DNA of 64,000 nucleotides, taken from contig CALSMU010000001.1 of the NCBI GenBank assembly GCA_943787535.1, forward strand, positions 1 through 64,000. Reading direction: 5' to 3'. Positions 53,407-62,728 of this stretch are shown here, in pieces; position 1 is the stretch's first letter, and each line of letters opens with the position of its first letter. A model generated the notes under the pieces. The model worked only from the letters and a program-made list of their open reading frames with translations. It made no database searches and was not told the DNA's origin. The translations under genes and the position numbers were made by a program. Origin of the DNA: an uncultured Flavobacteriales bacterium. Lineage in GTDB: Bacteria; Bacteroidota; Bacteroidia; Flavobacteriales_D; Parvicellaceae.

Positions 53407-55194
53407 TTAAATTAACTTGAAGGACAATCCTCCAATTGGCTGAGACTTACCACTCGGACCAGCCGCTGAAACTCCAACAAAAGTCAATGAAGTTCCTTTT
53501 GGCAATTTCTTAATAGCAGCTTTCATGTCGTTAGTAAGCCTTCCATTTTTAGCCTTTAATTCAGCAATTTTACCGCCTTTGGTTACAATCATTTTGAACC
53601 CGGTAACAGTATATTTTACATTTAAGGGACTATCTCCCAACTTAGCCAAAACTTGAGAAGCTGAAATCGCTGTTCCTTTTTTCATCGTAGGCTTATCAAA
53701 TGTTTGATTCGCAAAATATGGTTTCGGTAGTGGCAGAGGAAAGATTCGAAACTCTTCTGCAGCTAATTTTACCGTTTTTCCATCCTCCGTTGTTGCAGAA
53801 ACACTAACTGTTGCTATTTTACCTTTCCCAGGATTAGCTATATAAAAATCTCCTTTCTTTGAAATACTACACCCTGAACAACTAATCTTTATTGCTTCTG
53901 GTTCGTATCCTGAAGCAGAAATTTTAAGCTTGTTCTCCCAACCTCTATACAGAACCGCTAAATCAGCATTAGCTACCGTTGCAGTTGGAGCTCCAACGCT
54001 ATAATTAAACTTCCAAGGTTTCTTTTTCACAGCTCCTTTTTCTTTCACTTCAATCGTTCCCTCAACAACATGAGTTCCAACTCCACCACTTAAGGTTAAT
54101 GCATCTCCTGGTTCACCTGAAAACACCAATGGATCACCCGTATGGGATGTATCATCTATATAATATTCTAGGTTCATCGCTTCAGTTGAATCAAAAGCCG
54201 CTATCATAATTTTTAGATCTAAAGAATCCCCTTGATTAATATAACTAGACTTAGAAAACGCTAAAGGAATAATTTTATTAAAACTAAATGATTCAATTGT
54301 TGCTCTTCCAGAAACAACCTCTATCGCAAGCTGTTCGGCCATCTTTACGTCATTTTTTAAAGCAGTAAATATGGTCGCAGCCGCAACTATAACCGTATGG
54401 TCAAATTGATATGCAATCCATGGATATTCCTCCCCATGATTACCAATAACCTCTGGAACCGTTAGCACCTCAATAATCCTCTTAATTCTGGCTTGATCAC
54501 TAGGGTGAACTGTTTTCAAAGCTTCTGTAATTGATTCCTCAAAATCTGTTGTATCATGACTGTTTGGTGGTCTAACTAAAATTGTAGGATCAATAAAATA
54601 CTCTGTTGCGCCACCTTCTCCATTATCAACGGAATACTTAGCTGCCATAGTGATAATACTATCTCTAAAACTAAATAATCTATTTTCAATATTTATTCCT
54701 CGCTCACTTGGTTCAAGCACACCTTCCAATAAATACATATGCGGTGCCGTATCGTAATCATCTTTTTTACTCAACGTATCCATTTGCATCAATACATAAT
54801 AGGGTTTTTCGGGAGAACCTTCTTCCGTGTAAAATGGAGCAGGCATTACAGGATCTGAATGATGAATCATATCAGATGCCTCCCATACAAAAAAGTTTGA
54901 AGTAGTTCTCGATAACTCTCTTATTTCATTGGCGCTATTAATAATAGCCTCAATATCCTCAATTTCTTTTTGAGCTGCACCCGATGATTTCATTACCACA
55001 ATTGACTGATTCATTTTATCCAACATAGCCTCTGTGGTTTTATGTGTTAGATTCGCTGCATGTTCAAATTTGTCATTTACAATAATGAAAGCATTCAAAA
55101 TAGATTTGGATACATTCATTGCCAATAGGGCCATAAGTACAAGGTACATAAGGCCAATTAATTTTTGTCTTGGTGTTTCTTTACCGCCTCCCAT
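53407..55194 (-). CDS. gldM: T9SS motor/periplasmic shaft protein GldM/PorM
   Basis: 595 residues. It starts MGGGKETPRQKLIGLMYLVLMALLAMNVS, the conserved cytoplasmic tip and single membrane helix (about 13-34). The rest is periplasmic, with an all-helical first domain and later beta-sandwich domains ending in AAGPSGKSQPIGGLSFKL. GldM dimers, with GldL, form the proton-driven motor that powers secretion and gliding and contact the GldK/N ring. It is somewhat longer than the known homologues of about 515 residues, owing to extra sequence in the middle. Confidence 0.95.
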   Translation of the reverse strand: MGGGKETPRQKLIGLMYLVLMALLAMNVSKSILNAFIIVNDKFEHAANLTHKTTEAMLDKMNQSIVVMKSSGAAQKEIEDIEAIINSANEIRELSRTTSNFFVWEASDMIHHSDPVMPAPFYTEEGSPEKPYYVLMQMDTLSKKDDYDTAPHMYLLEGVLEPSERGINIENRLFSFRDSIITMAAKYSVDNGEGGATEYFIDPTILVRPPNSHDTTDFEESITEALKTVHPSDQARIKRIIEVLTVPEVIGNHGEEYPWIAYQFDHTVIVAAATIFTALKNDVKMAEQLAIEVVSGRATIESFSFNKIIPLAFSKSSYINQGDSLDLKIMIAAFDSTEAMNLEYYIDDTSHTGDPLVFSGEPGDALTLSGGVGTHVVEGTIEVKEKGAVKKKPWKFNYSVGAPTATVANADLAVLYRGWENKLKISASGYEPEAIKISCSGCSISKKGDFYIANPGKGKIATVSVSATTEDGKTVKLAAEEFRIFPLPLPKPYFANQTFDKPTMKKGTAISASQVLAKLGDSPLNVKYTVTGFKMIVTKGGKIAELKAKNGRLTNDMKAAIKKLPKGTSLTFVGVSAAGPSGKSQPIGGLSFKLI

Positions 55195-55262
55195 GATTCA
55201 ATTTTTAATAGGTTAATTTACAAAACTGATTTTTGAATTAATACATTTCAGATTTGCCTGAA

Positions 55263-56135
55263 TTAATCTCTACCAACATTCATAGCTGAAAGCATATTAC
55301 CATAAACTGTGTTAAGCGCAGATAAGTTACCACTTAACTCAGACATAGTTTCCTTATATTTCTTCGTATCATCGAGTGATCCGTGAAGGTTTGTCATCAA
55401 CTCGTTAATTCCAGAATACATTTGCTCTGTAACTTGTAAATGCTCCGAAGCTCCTTTCAATTGCATCTCATATACATTATTTAATGCAGCTAAATTCCCA
55501 GAAACCTTTTGGATTTGTTCACCCATTTGATTCCCACTGTCTTTATCTCCTGCTAACCCTAATAGGGATTCTGCAGCAGAATCATATGCATCAGAAAGCT
55601 GCCCAACTTTTCCCAATACTGCTTCAGAGGCAGAATCATAGGCATTAGAAAGTTCTCCAACCTTTCCTGAAGCATTTTTCATATTAGCAACTAATTCTTC
55701 ATTTGCTGCAGTTGCTCCAGTTAAATCTCCCATTTGACCAGCTCCTTTACTCAAGTTTTTTAAACCTGTCCCTAAACTTTCAATCAAATCCGGTTCAATT
55801 TTAGCATCAGCCAACATATTATCTAACTGCTCAACCACAGAAACATCATCACTAATTTCACCATCTCCTTCTCCTAGCTCTTCATGCCCAACATCAGCAT
55901 TACCCATCGCCAATTCAGGATAAACTAAAGTCCAATCTGGATCTTCGTGCAAAGGTTCAAAAGCAGAAAGGACAAAAATTGCAGCCTCCACCAAAAGACC
56001 AATAGTTAACATGGGACCAGGTATGTGCAAGATTTTAAATAAAGCACCTACAATTACAACTGCTCCACCCCAACCATAAACGAATTTCATTATGGTCTTA
56101 AATTTCTTACTGGCAAAAATACTGTTTCCACTCAT
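55263..56135 (-). CDS. gldL: T9SS motor stator protein GldL/PorL
   Basis: 290 residues. Two membrane helices lie at about 14-35 and 40-58 (MKFVYGWGGAVVIVGALFKI, MLTIGLLVEAAIFVLSAFEP); the second carries a conserved Glu thought to take part in proton flow. The remaining 200 or more residues are cytoplasmic and helical with coiled-coil character, including a duplicated GQLSDAYDSA-like segment. GldL pentamers surround the GldM dimer helices. It lies 47 bases after gldK and 68 before gldM. Confidence 0.95.
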   Translation of the reverse strand: MSGNSIFASKKFKTIMKFVYGWGGAVVIVGALFKILHIPGPMLTIGLLVEAAIFVLSAFEPLHEDPDWTLVYPELAMGNADVGHEELGEGDGEISDDVSVVEQLDNMLADAKIEPDLIESLGTGLKNLSKGAGQMGDLTGATAANEELVANMKNASGKVGELSNAYDSASEAVLGKVGQLSDAYDSAAESLLGLAGDKDSGNQMGEQIQKVSGNLAALNNVYEMQLKGASEHLQVTEQMYSGINELMTNLHGSLDDTKKYKETMSELSGNLSALNTVYGNMLSAMNVGRD

Positions 56136-56182
56136 TTTCCTTGTTTTTTTAAAAATTTATTAACTACTCTAATTATAATCTA

Positions 56183-57649
56183 TTAAATATCTCCCATTCT
56201 ATCAGGACCCCCACGTCCTAAATAGGTCATTACACTTCTATATCCTACGTAAGATTTTGCTGAATCTTGATATTCGTAGGATCGAGAACCCGTTTGCAGG
56301 TAATATCCAATATCCTTCCATGAACCACCTCTAATCACTTTTCTTTTCATAGAAGGAGGATCATGATCTAATGCATTGTACTTGTATTCAGTATTTAAAT
56401 CGTGTGCAAATTCATAAACAGATTCATCGTAAGCAGTACTGCACCATTCTGCAACGTTACCAGCCATACAATATAAACCATAATCATTTGGATGGTAAGA
56501 AGTTACTTTTACAGTATGAAACCCTCCATCTTCCATATATCTTCCGCGCATTGGTTTAAAGTTTCCTAGAAAACACCCTCTTGCATTTCTGATATAAGGA
56601 CCACCCCATGGGTAAGGACTTAAATCCAACCCACCTCTTGCAGCATATTCCCACTCGGCTTCCGTTGGCAGTCTAAAATCTTGCACATATGACTCCCATT
56701 GTTTATTTCTCCAGGAGTTCAACAATTGCGTTCTCCAAACATTAAAAGCATTTGCTTGCTGCCAAGTAACACCAACAACTGGATAATCATCATAAGCAGG
56801 ATGCCAGAAATACATGTTCGTCATCGGCTCATTATAAGAATAAGTAAAATCGTGAATCCAAGTTAATGTATCCGGGTAAACATTGATAATTTCATGTATT
56901 ACAAACCTCGATCGATCCTCATGACCTCTGATAGCATTGTTTTGACCCTTACTGTTTCTAAAACCCAAATCTAAATCGCGTCCCTGCGGCATACCTGATT
57001 CCATTGGAAATGGCATATCCGGGTTTTTCATTTCGGTCCTATGCTCATCATCATTTTCGTATTCAGTGTTTGATAATTTTTTTACCAACGGCCTACCTTT
57101 CCTAGCAGCCTCCTGTAAATCTACCCAATAGTATTCAAATAATAATTTACGGGTATCAATCTCCTTTCTCTGATAGAACCTTTCGCTCTCTGGAAGAAAC
57201 ATTTCAGCTAATAATGGACTGTATTCTTCATCATCCCAATATAGGCGGCCTTGCCAGTTCAAAGTCCAATCCTCTTGATCTTTCTCTTCTAACTCATCAT
57301 CTAAAGTAACAGTTAAAAATTCGTCAGGAGCTTCTTCTCCTAAAATCCTCCTAGCGATCGAATCTCTTACCCAATAAACAAACTGACGATACTCATTGTT
57401 TGATATTTCGGTTTGATCTATATAAAATGCTTGAATCGAAACAGTTTTCGATCTAGAATACTGAACAAAGGGAACGTCTTGATCACTTTGACCCATAGTA
57501 AAACCACCTGCAGGTATGTATAACATTCCATATGGATCTGGATGATACCACAGTGCTCGACCTGAAGCTCCGATAAGTTCTCCACGACCTCCATCAGAAC
57601 AACTTGTTCCTATAAATAGTGTAATAGCGAAATACAATAATTTTTTCAT
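56183..57649 (-). CDS. gldK: T9SS ring lipoprotein GldK/PorK
   Basis: 488 residues from the ATG at 57649, chosen because it starts the lipoprotein signal MKKLLYFAITLFIGTSCS; the frame is open a further 35 codons upstream without a signal. A formylglycine-generating-enzyme/sulfatase-modifying fold spans the mature part (IPAGGFTMGQSDQD, VVGVTWQQANAFNVWR, LPTEAEWEYAARGG, YCMAGNVAEW, VIRGGSWKD). In GldK/PorK this fold is structural and forms the large outer-membrane-attached ring with PorN. It follows porP by 122 bases. Confidence 0.96.
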   Translation of the reverse strand: MKKLLYFAITLFIGTSCSDGGRGELIGASGRALWYHPDPYGMLYIPAGGFTMGQSDQDVPFVQYSRSKTVSIQAFYIDQTEISNNEYRQFVYWVRDSIARRILGEEAPDEFLTVTLDDELEEKDQEDWTLNWQGRLYWDDEEYSPLLAEMFLPESERFYQRKEIDTRKLLFEYYWVDLQEAARKGRPLVKKLSNTEYENDDEHRTEMKNPDMPFPMESGMPQGRDLDLGFRNSKGQNNAIRGHEDRSRFVIHEIINVYPDTLTWIHDFTYSYNEPMTNMYFWHPAYDDYPVVGVTWQQANAFNVWRTQLLNSWRNKQWESYVQDFRLPTEAEWEYAARGGLDLSPYPWGGPYIRNARGCFLGNFKPMRGRYMEDGGFHTVKVTSYHPNDYGLYCMAGNVAEWCSTAYDESVYEFAHDLNTEYKYNALDHDPPSMKRKVIRGGSWKDIGYYLQTGSRSYEYQDSAKSYVGYRSVMTYLGRGGPDRMGDI

Positions 57650-57771
57650 GCTACCTTTTTTTAGTTTGACTTTTATTAAAGTTCCCAACTGCTTCTTATT
57701 TTTCATTTTTCCTTGCGAGTTGCTTGTAACGAAGTCATAGAAATAAGGTTTCAAAATCTTACAATAATATA

Positions 57772-58701
57772 TTATAAGAACCTTGGGTTTTTAGATTTCT
57801 GTAGTGGTTTTGGTTTATCTAAGTTAAAGCAATAATTCACCATGATATCATGAGAACCGTTACTATAACCCTTAATTTGCGAAGTTGTTACATCGTAAGC
57901 GTATCCTATACGAAGTGTCCCTCCTCCAACATCATTATTTTGGTACCCTATCATTGGAGCAATTGCATCACTTACTCTGTAAGAAACTCCTCCCCAAATC
58001 ATATCTTTATAAAGAACATTTACATTTACATCTAACTGAGTAGACGCAGCATCTGATTTAGCTAGAATACTCGGACGCAATTTTAAATCTGGACCCAAAC
58101 CATATTCATATCCAGCTGTTATCCAAAAGTGCTTAGCGTTGGAAATATTTAATTCTGTTAAGTCTGGCGCATACAAATGTGTTGCTGATATGCCCATGTA
58201 CAATTGGTTTTGCATATAAAAAACTCCAAAATTAATATCCGGAACTAACCCGCTTTCACCTGAAACTGCAATAGACTGATCTAACGCAGGGTCAGTACCA
58301 TCGGGAGTTATCCAGTTCGCAGTGATAGTTTTTTGCAAAATCCCTGCTGAGATACCAATACCTAAATCACCTACTCCTAACCCCATGTGATAAGAATAAG
58401 ATAATCTAGCAAGGTTATTACTCTCAAAACCTAACTTATCACTTACATATGTAAAACCCAAGCCACCTCTAAGCATTTGAACAGGAGAATGCACATTAAT
58501 CAATGCAGTAGTAGGGTTTCCATCAAAGCCAGACCACTGCTCTCTAAAAATAATTGTCCCACAAATTGATTTATTTAACCCTGCATATCCTGGATTGAAT
58601 GACAACTTATCATACATATAATGCGTGAATTGATAATCTTGTTGAGACTTAGCTGTATAACCTAAAGTCAACAAAAACAAACCAAATAATACTTTTTTCA
58701 T
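57772..58701 (-). CDS. porP: PorP-family T9SS outer-membrane protein
   Basis: 309 residues with a signal peptide ending AKSQQ. The mature start YQFTHYMYDKLSFNPGYAGL is the PorP/SprF signature, and length matches P. gingivalis PorP. It heads the operon porP-gldK-gldL-gldM-gldN, the same order as porPKLMN of Porphyromonas, so it is more likely the core PorP component than a cargo-specific SprF. A promoter element lies 21 bases upstream. It is the third and most divergent PorP/SprF paralogue in the window. Confidence 0.93.
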   Translation of the reverse strand: MKKVLFGLFLLTLGYTAKSQQDYQFTHYMYDKLSFNPGYAGLNKSICGTIIFREQWSGFDGNPTTALINVHSPVQMLRGGLGFTYVSDKLGFESNNLARLSYSYHMGLGVGDLGIGISAGILQKTITANWITPDGTDPALDQSIAVSGESGLVPDINFGVFYMQNQLYMGISATHLYAPDLTELNISNAKHFWITAGYEYGLGPDLKLRPSILAKSDAASTQLDVNVNVLYKDMIWGGVSYRVSDAIAPMIGYQNNDVGGGTLRIGYAYDVTTSQIKGYSNGSHDIMVNYCFNLDKPKPLQKSKNPRFL

Positions 58702-58721
58702 ACAATCTAACTTTACATAGT

Positions 58722-58756
58722 CAAAACTATAACTCCCTTTTTAGAGAAAGTTACAA
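58722..58756 (-). promoter_or_regulatory. Promoter of the porP-gldKLMN operon
   Basis: The minus-strand -7 element TAGTTTTG (plus CAAAACTA, 58722-58729) fits TAnnTTTG exactly. A TTG (plus CAA, 58754-58756) lies 24 bases upstream as a possible -33 element, slightly further than usual. Confidence 0.5.
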
Positions 58757-58850
58757 GTTCGCTAAATTAACAATTTTTATATTCTTTCAAAACTTTTAAT
58801 CCAATTAGACAATAAATTAAGAGATATTGTTAATAATTATACACTCAACG

Positions 58851-60005
58851 CTAATTCAACTTCCGATAAGTCCTCCACCACAAATCCGGAATTTCATTAT
58901 CCGAAGAATCTTTGTATTCTGCATATGTGCAAGGAACTAAATGATGTCTTTCAAACCTCATCCTATTGTCAGGTGGATAAGGCACATCCATCCACCACCT
59001 GTTCGTTTTATCACTTTTATAAAAGATTAATTCATGTTCCGTTCCTTCTACATGCACTCTATAACGTGTATATTTCTCTTTTGTTCCAACAGGATAGTCT
59101 TTTTTTCGATTGGTAAAACCATCAATTAGACACCAAATCATTTGACCAATTAGCTTTGCAGACATTTTACTTGCTCCTGCATTTGGATTAAACTCATAAA
59201 ACCCCACACTTGAAAGCTTGTCACTCATTCCTGCATAACGCATTAATTGGCAAATCTCATCTCCATAAAATCCATTGGGACCTGAATTGCTATTACCAGA
59301 TAATTCTGAATTCCTAACCGAAGATACATCAACGCTTACTATATCAGCATTTCGAATTAATGGTTCAGCATTCTGGACATTTTCTTGAATTTCACCTAAT
59401 CGAGCATAATCAAAATAAAGATCATTCATTAATTTAATCTCATCAGGAGAAACATAATACGTTTGATAACCTAAATGCCCATAATTAAATAGGTAGTTTG
59501 GTTTATGTAAAATGATTTTACTTAAAAAGTTCGACGAAGAAAGAGTATCTTCATCGTTTCCTAAATCAAATTTATTATCAATAGAAACGAGATTAACAGT
59601 CTGCTCCAATTTTTCGTAAGCTTTATAATTAGCAAAAGTTATATCCTGACTTCCTCCAAGAATAACTACAAATACATTTTTCTTTATTAAGCTTTGCACA
59701 ACATCGGAAACTGCGTGATATGTATCGGAAACTGTAGCACCTGCAGATACATTTCCCAAATCACAAATTTTAATGCCCATATTGTGATGATACAATCCAA
59801 AGAACTCTTCACGAATAAAATCTGCGCCAACAGCACATCCTTTATTACTATTCGTTCCTCTATCTTCGTGAACTCCAACTATTGCAATATCACTATCTTC
59901 CCAAAATGGAAATTTATCTTCCGTGTGAAAATCGGTGTAATAACCTAAAGTGTTTTTTTCGTATTCTAATGCTTTAATCGGCTGAAAATAAATATCAATA
60001 TCCAT
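58851..60005 (-). CDS. Arginase-fold protein with depleted metal site (formimidoylglutamase-like)
   Basis: 384 residues of the arginase/agmatinase/formimidoylglutamase family, often annotated as HutG-like. The three metal-binding motifs are altered: VVILGGSQD in place of GGDHS (about 115-121), SIDNKFD in place of DAHxD (about 140-146), and SVDVSSVRN in place of SxDxDxxDP (about 222-230). Of the six Mn ligands, three appear replaced (His to Gln, His to Lys, Asp to Ser). The fold is retained but hydrolysis is doubtful. It starts eight bases after the topA stop and precedes the T9SS operon, an arrangement I recall from other Flavobacteriia, so it may be a pseudoenzyme with a structural role. Confidence 0.85.
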   Translation of the reverse strand: MDIDIYFQPIKALEYEKNTLGYYTDFHTEDKFPFWEDSDIAIVGVHEDRGTNSNKGCAVGADFIREEFFGLYHHNMGIKICDLGNVSAGATVSDTYHAVSDVVQSLIKKNVFVVILGGSQDITFANYKAYEKLEQTVNLVSIDNKFDLGNDEDTLSSSNFLSKIILHKPNYLFNYGHLGYQTYYVSPDEIKLMNDLYFDYARLGEIQENVQNAEPLIRNADIVSVDVSSVRNSELSGNSNSGPNGFYGDEICQLMRYAGMSDKLSSVGFYEFNPNAGASKMSAKLIGQMIWCLIDGFTNRKKDYPVGTKEKYTRYRVHVEGTEHELIFYKSDKTNRWWMDVPYPPDNRMRFERHHLVPCTYAEYKDSSDNEIPDLWWRTYRKLN

Positions 60006-60013
60006 ATATAAGT

Positions 60014-62506
60014 CTATTTTTTCTTAGCAGCTTTTTTCTTTGCTAATTTCTTTTTTGCCGGTTTTTTCTCCTCAATCATTTTCTTCACATCTTCCAATGT
60101 CAAATTTTCAACCTTGAAAGTTTTAGGTAATTCAATTTTTAATTTCCCCTGAATAACATTAAATCTTCCCCAACGTGCTTTTTGAACAGAAATACCTTCT
60201 TCCTCCCAATTATGAATGAACTTATCTATTTCCTTTTGTTTTTTTATCTCAATCAATTCTTCAATATCATTTTGAGAAAGGTTATCAAAGTCATACTTTC
60301 GATTGACATTAATAAACATTTCATTCCATTTAATAAATGGACCAAACCTTCCCGTTCCTTTCTGCACAGGAAACCCTTCATATTCAGCAATAGGTGCATC
60401 TGCTTGTTGCTTTTCTTTAATCAATTCAATTGCCCGACTTAAATCAACCGAACCAATATCTTCACCTTTTGGCAGAGAGACAAACGACTCATTAAATTTT
60501 ACGTAAGGACCATACCTTCCTTGAGAGATAACAACTTCTCTTCCTTCGAATTCTCCCAGGCTTTTTGGAAACTTAAACAACTCCAAAGCCTCCTCCAATG
60601 AAATACTCCCTAAAGTTTGACCATTTTGCAAGCTAGCAAACCTTGCTTTATTACCGTCATCATCGGTCTTCCCTATTTGAACCATTGGCCCATATTTACC
60701 TAACCTAGCAATTACAAGCTCTCCTGATTCAGCATCTTCTCCAAGGTGCCTTTCACCAGAAGCTCTTTCCGCGGTTTCAAGAGTATGCTCAATACTTGAA
60801 TGGAAAGGATTATAAAACCTCCCAATCATTTTGGTCCATTCAATTAACCCGCCTGCAATATCATCAAATTCTTTTTCGACGCTCGCCGTAAAATTGTAAT
60901 CCAGAATTCTTTCAAAGTGCTCAACCAAAAAATCGTTTACAACAATCCCAATGTCTGTTGGCGTCATTTTTTTACGATCAGCACCATAAGTTTCTGTTTG
61001 CACCGACCTATTTACTTCCCCATTTTTTACAACAAACTGAATAAATTGCCTTTCTTTTCCTTCAATTTCCTTTTTTTCAACGTACCCTCTTTTTTGAACT
61101 GTACTGATAGTTGGGGCATAAGTAGAAGGTCTACCTATACCCCTATCTTCTAATTGCTTCACTAACGCAGCCTCCGTAAAACGAGCTGGAGGACGAGAAA
61201 ATCTTTGCGTAGCCGTAATCTGCTCACAAGAAGGTTTATCTCCTATTTTCATTTGAGGTAAGATGCCGTCCTTGTCGTCTTCATTTTCATCATCAGACCC
61301 TTCTAGATAGACTTTCAGAAACCCTTCAAACTTTATTATTTCACCTTTCGCAACGAACTCCTCATCAACACCGTCAATTTCGATATGAACTGTGGTTCTT
61401 TCCAATACTGCATCGCTCATTTGAGAAGCAATTGCTCTTTTCCAAATTAACTGATACAATCTTTCTTGCTGTGCGTCTAAACCAGCGGAATGAACTTTAA
61501 AATCTACAGGGCGTATAGCTTCGTGAGCTTCTTGAGCACCCGAACTTTTTGTTTTATACTTTCGTGGATTACAAAAATCACTACCATAAGAGCTATTGAT
61601 TTCTTCTTTTGCACTTGCCATTGCAAAATCAGACAAGTTCAATGAATCTGTTCTCATATAGGTTATACGTCCTGCCTCATATAATCTTTGTGCAACTGAC
61701 ATAGTATTACCAACACTATACCCTAACTTCCTACTTGCCTCTTGCTGTAAAGTAGAGGTAGTAAATGGAGGCGCTGGTGTTCTTTTAGCTGGTTTTTTTT
61801 GTAAATCTCTAATTTTAAAAGATGTGCTTTTACACTTTTCCACAAAATCATTTGCTTCTTGCTCCGATTTAAAATTTTTCTGTAAATCCGCTCGAAAATT
61901 TTTCCCGTCTACCGTAAAGTTTCCAATTACTTTAAATGAACTTTGTGAAATAAAAGATTCAATCTCTCTTTCTCTTTCTACAATTAACCTTACGGTTACG
62001 GACTGAACTCTACCGGCAGACAATGACGGTTTAACCTTTTTCCATAGTACTGGTGAAAGTTCAAACCCTACTATTCTGTCCAACACCCTTCTTGCCTGTT
62101 GTGCATTAACTAAATTAATGTCTATGTCGCGAGGACTCTCAATAGCCCCCTGCACAGCAGATTTAGTAATTTCATTAAAAGTAATCCTTTTCGTTTTCTC
62201 TTCCGCTAACCCCAACGTTTCTTTTAAATGCCAAGAAATAGCCTCCCCTTCTCGATCCTCATCCGTGGCTAACCATACAGTATTAGCTTTTTTGGCCAAG
62301 CTCCTTAATTCAGAAACAATTTTCTTTTTGTCCTCAGACACTTCATAGTTAGGCTGGAAATCATTTTCCACATCAATGGACATCCCTTTTCTTGGCAGAT
62401 CTCTTACATGGCCAAAACTAGACTTTACAACAAAGTCTTTTCCTAAGTACCCCTCTATGGTTTTAGCCTTTGCAGGCGACTCAACAATTACTAAATTACT
62501 TGCCAT
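60014..62506 (-). CDS. topA: DNA topoisomerase I
   Basis: 830 residues from the ATG at 62506, which begins ASNLVIVESPAKAKTIEGYLG; an upstream ATG adds ten unconserved residues. The Toprim domain (about 1-125) has the acidic DEDREGEAI motif. The catalytic Tyr is in GRITYMRTDS (about 282). C-terminal topoisomerase repeats show RLGKYGPMVQIG, GRYGPYVKFN and GRFGPFIKWN; no zinc-finger Cys clusters are seen. The last 17 residues are a Lys/Ala tail. It relaxes negative supercoils. The arginase-fold gene follows after eight bases. Confidence 0.96.
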   Translation of the reverse strand: MASNLVIVESPAKAKTIEGYLGKDFVVKSSFGHVRDLPRKGMSIDVENDFQPNYEVSEDKKKIVSELRSLAKKANTVWLATDEDREGEAISWHLKETLGLAEEKTKRITFNEITKSAVQGAIESPRDIDINLVNAQQARRVLDRIVGFELSPVLWKKVKPSLSAGRVQSVTVRLIVEREREIESFISQSSFKVIGNFTVDGKNFRADLQKNFKSEQEANDFVEKCKSTSFKIRDLQKKPAKRTPAPPFTTSTLQQEASRKLGYSVGNTMSVAQRLYEAGRITYMRTDSLNLSDFAMASAKEEINSSYGSDFCNPRKYKTKSSGAQEAHEAIRPVDFKVHSAGLDAQQERLYQLIWKRAIASQMSDAVLERTTVHIEIDGVDEEFVAKGEIIKFEGFLKVYLEGSDDENEDDKDGILPQMKIGDKPSCEQITATQRFSRPPARFTEAALVKQLEDRGIGRPSTYAPTISTVQKRGYVEKKEIEGKERQFIQFVVKNGEVNRSVQTETYGADRKKMTPTDIGIVVNDFLVEHFERILDYNFTASVEKEFDDIAGGLIEWTKMIGRFYNPFHSSIEHTLETAERASGERHLGEDAESGELVIARLGKYGPMVQIGKTDDDGNKARFASLQNGQTLGSISLEEALELFKFPKSLGEFEGREVVISQGRYGPYVKFNESFVSLPKGEDIGSVDLSRAIELIKEKQQADAPIAEYEGFPVQKGTGRFGPFIKWNEMFINVNRKYDFDNLSQNDIEELIEIKKQKEIDKFIHNWEEEGISVQKARWGRFNVIQGKLKIELPKTFKVENLTLEDVKKMIEEKKPAKKKLAKKKAAKKK

Positions 62507-62672
62507 TTTGTATTTGTTTTTCAGATGTATTTGCAAATTCGAATGTGCAAATAAATGAAATAATAATACACTCTACCAAATAAAAGTTTTGAAACATATA
62601 TATATATTATTATATAATATAGTTTTTGAAAAAAAATATTTAGCACAAAAAAACAAAAGAATTAAATGACAT

Positions 62673-62703
62673 TTTGTCACGCACTCTATTTTAAATACCT
62701 TTG
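62673..62703 (+). promoter_or_regulatory. miaB promoter
   Basis: TTTG at 62673-62676 and TACCTTTG at 62696-62703 are separated by 19 bases, a textbook Bacteroidota promoter, 25 bases before the ATG. Confidence 0.75.
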
Positions 62704-62728
62704 CAAACTACAGAATTGAAGAAGATAG

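Noticed and set aside
58851..60005. Assignment as a functional formimidoylglutamase (histidine degradation)
   Set aside because: Half of the expected metal ligands are replaced and no hutH, hutU or hutI genes are nearby.
62580..62640. Strongly AT-rich TA-repeat stretch between topA and miaB considered as a replication origin element
   Set aside because: No DnaA-box cluster and no dnaA or other origin-linked genes; more likely an AT-rich divergent promoter region.
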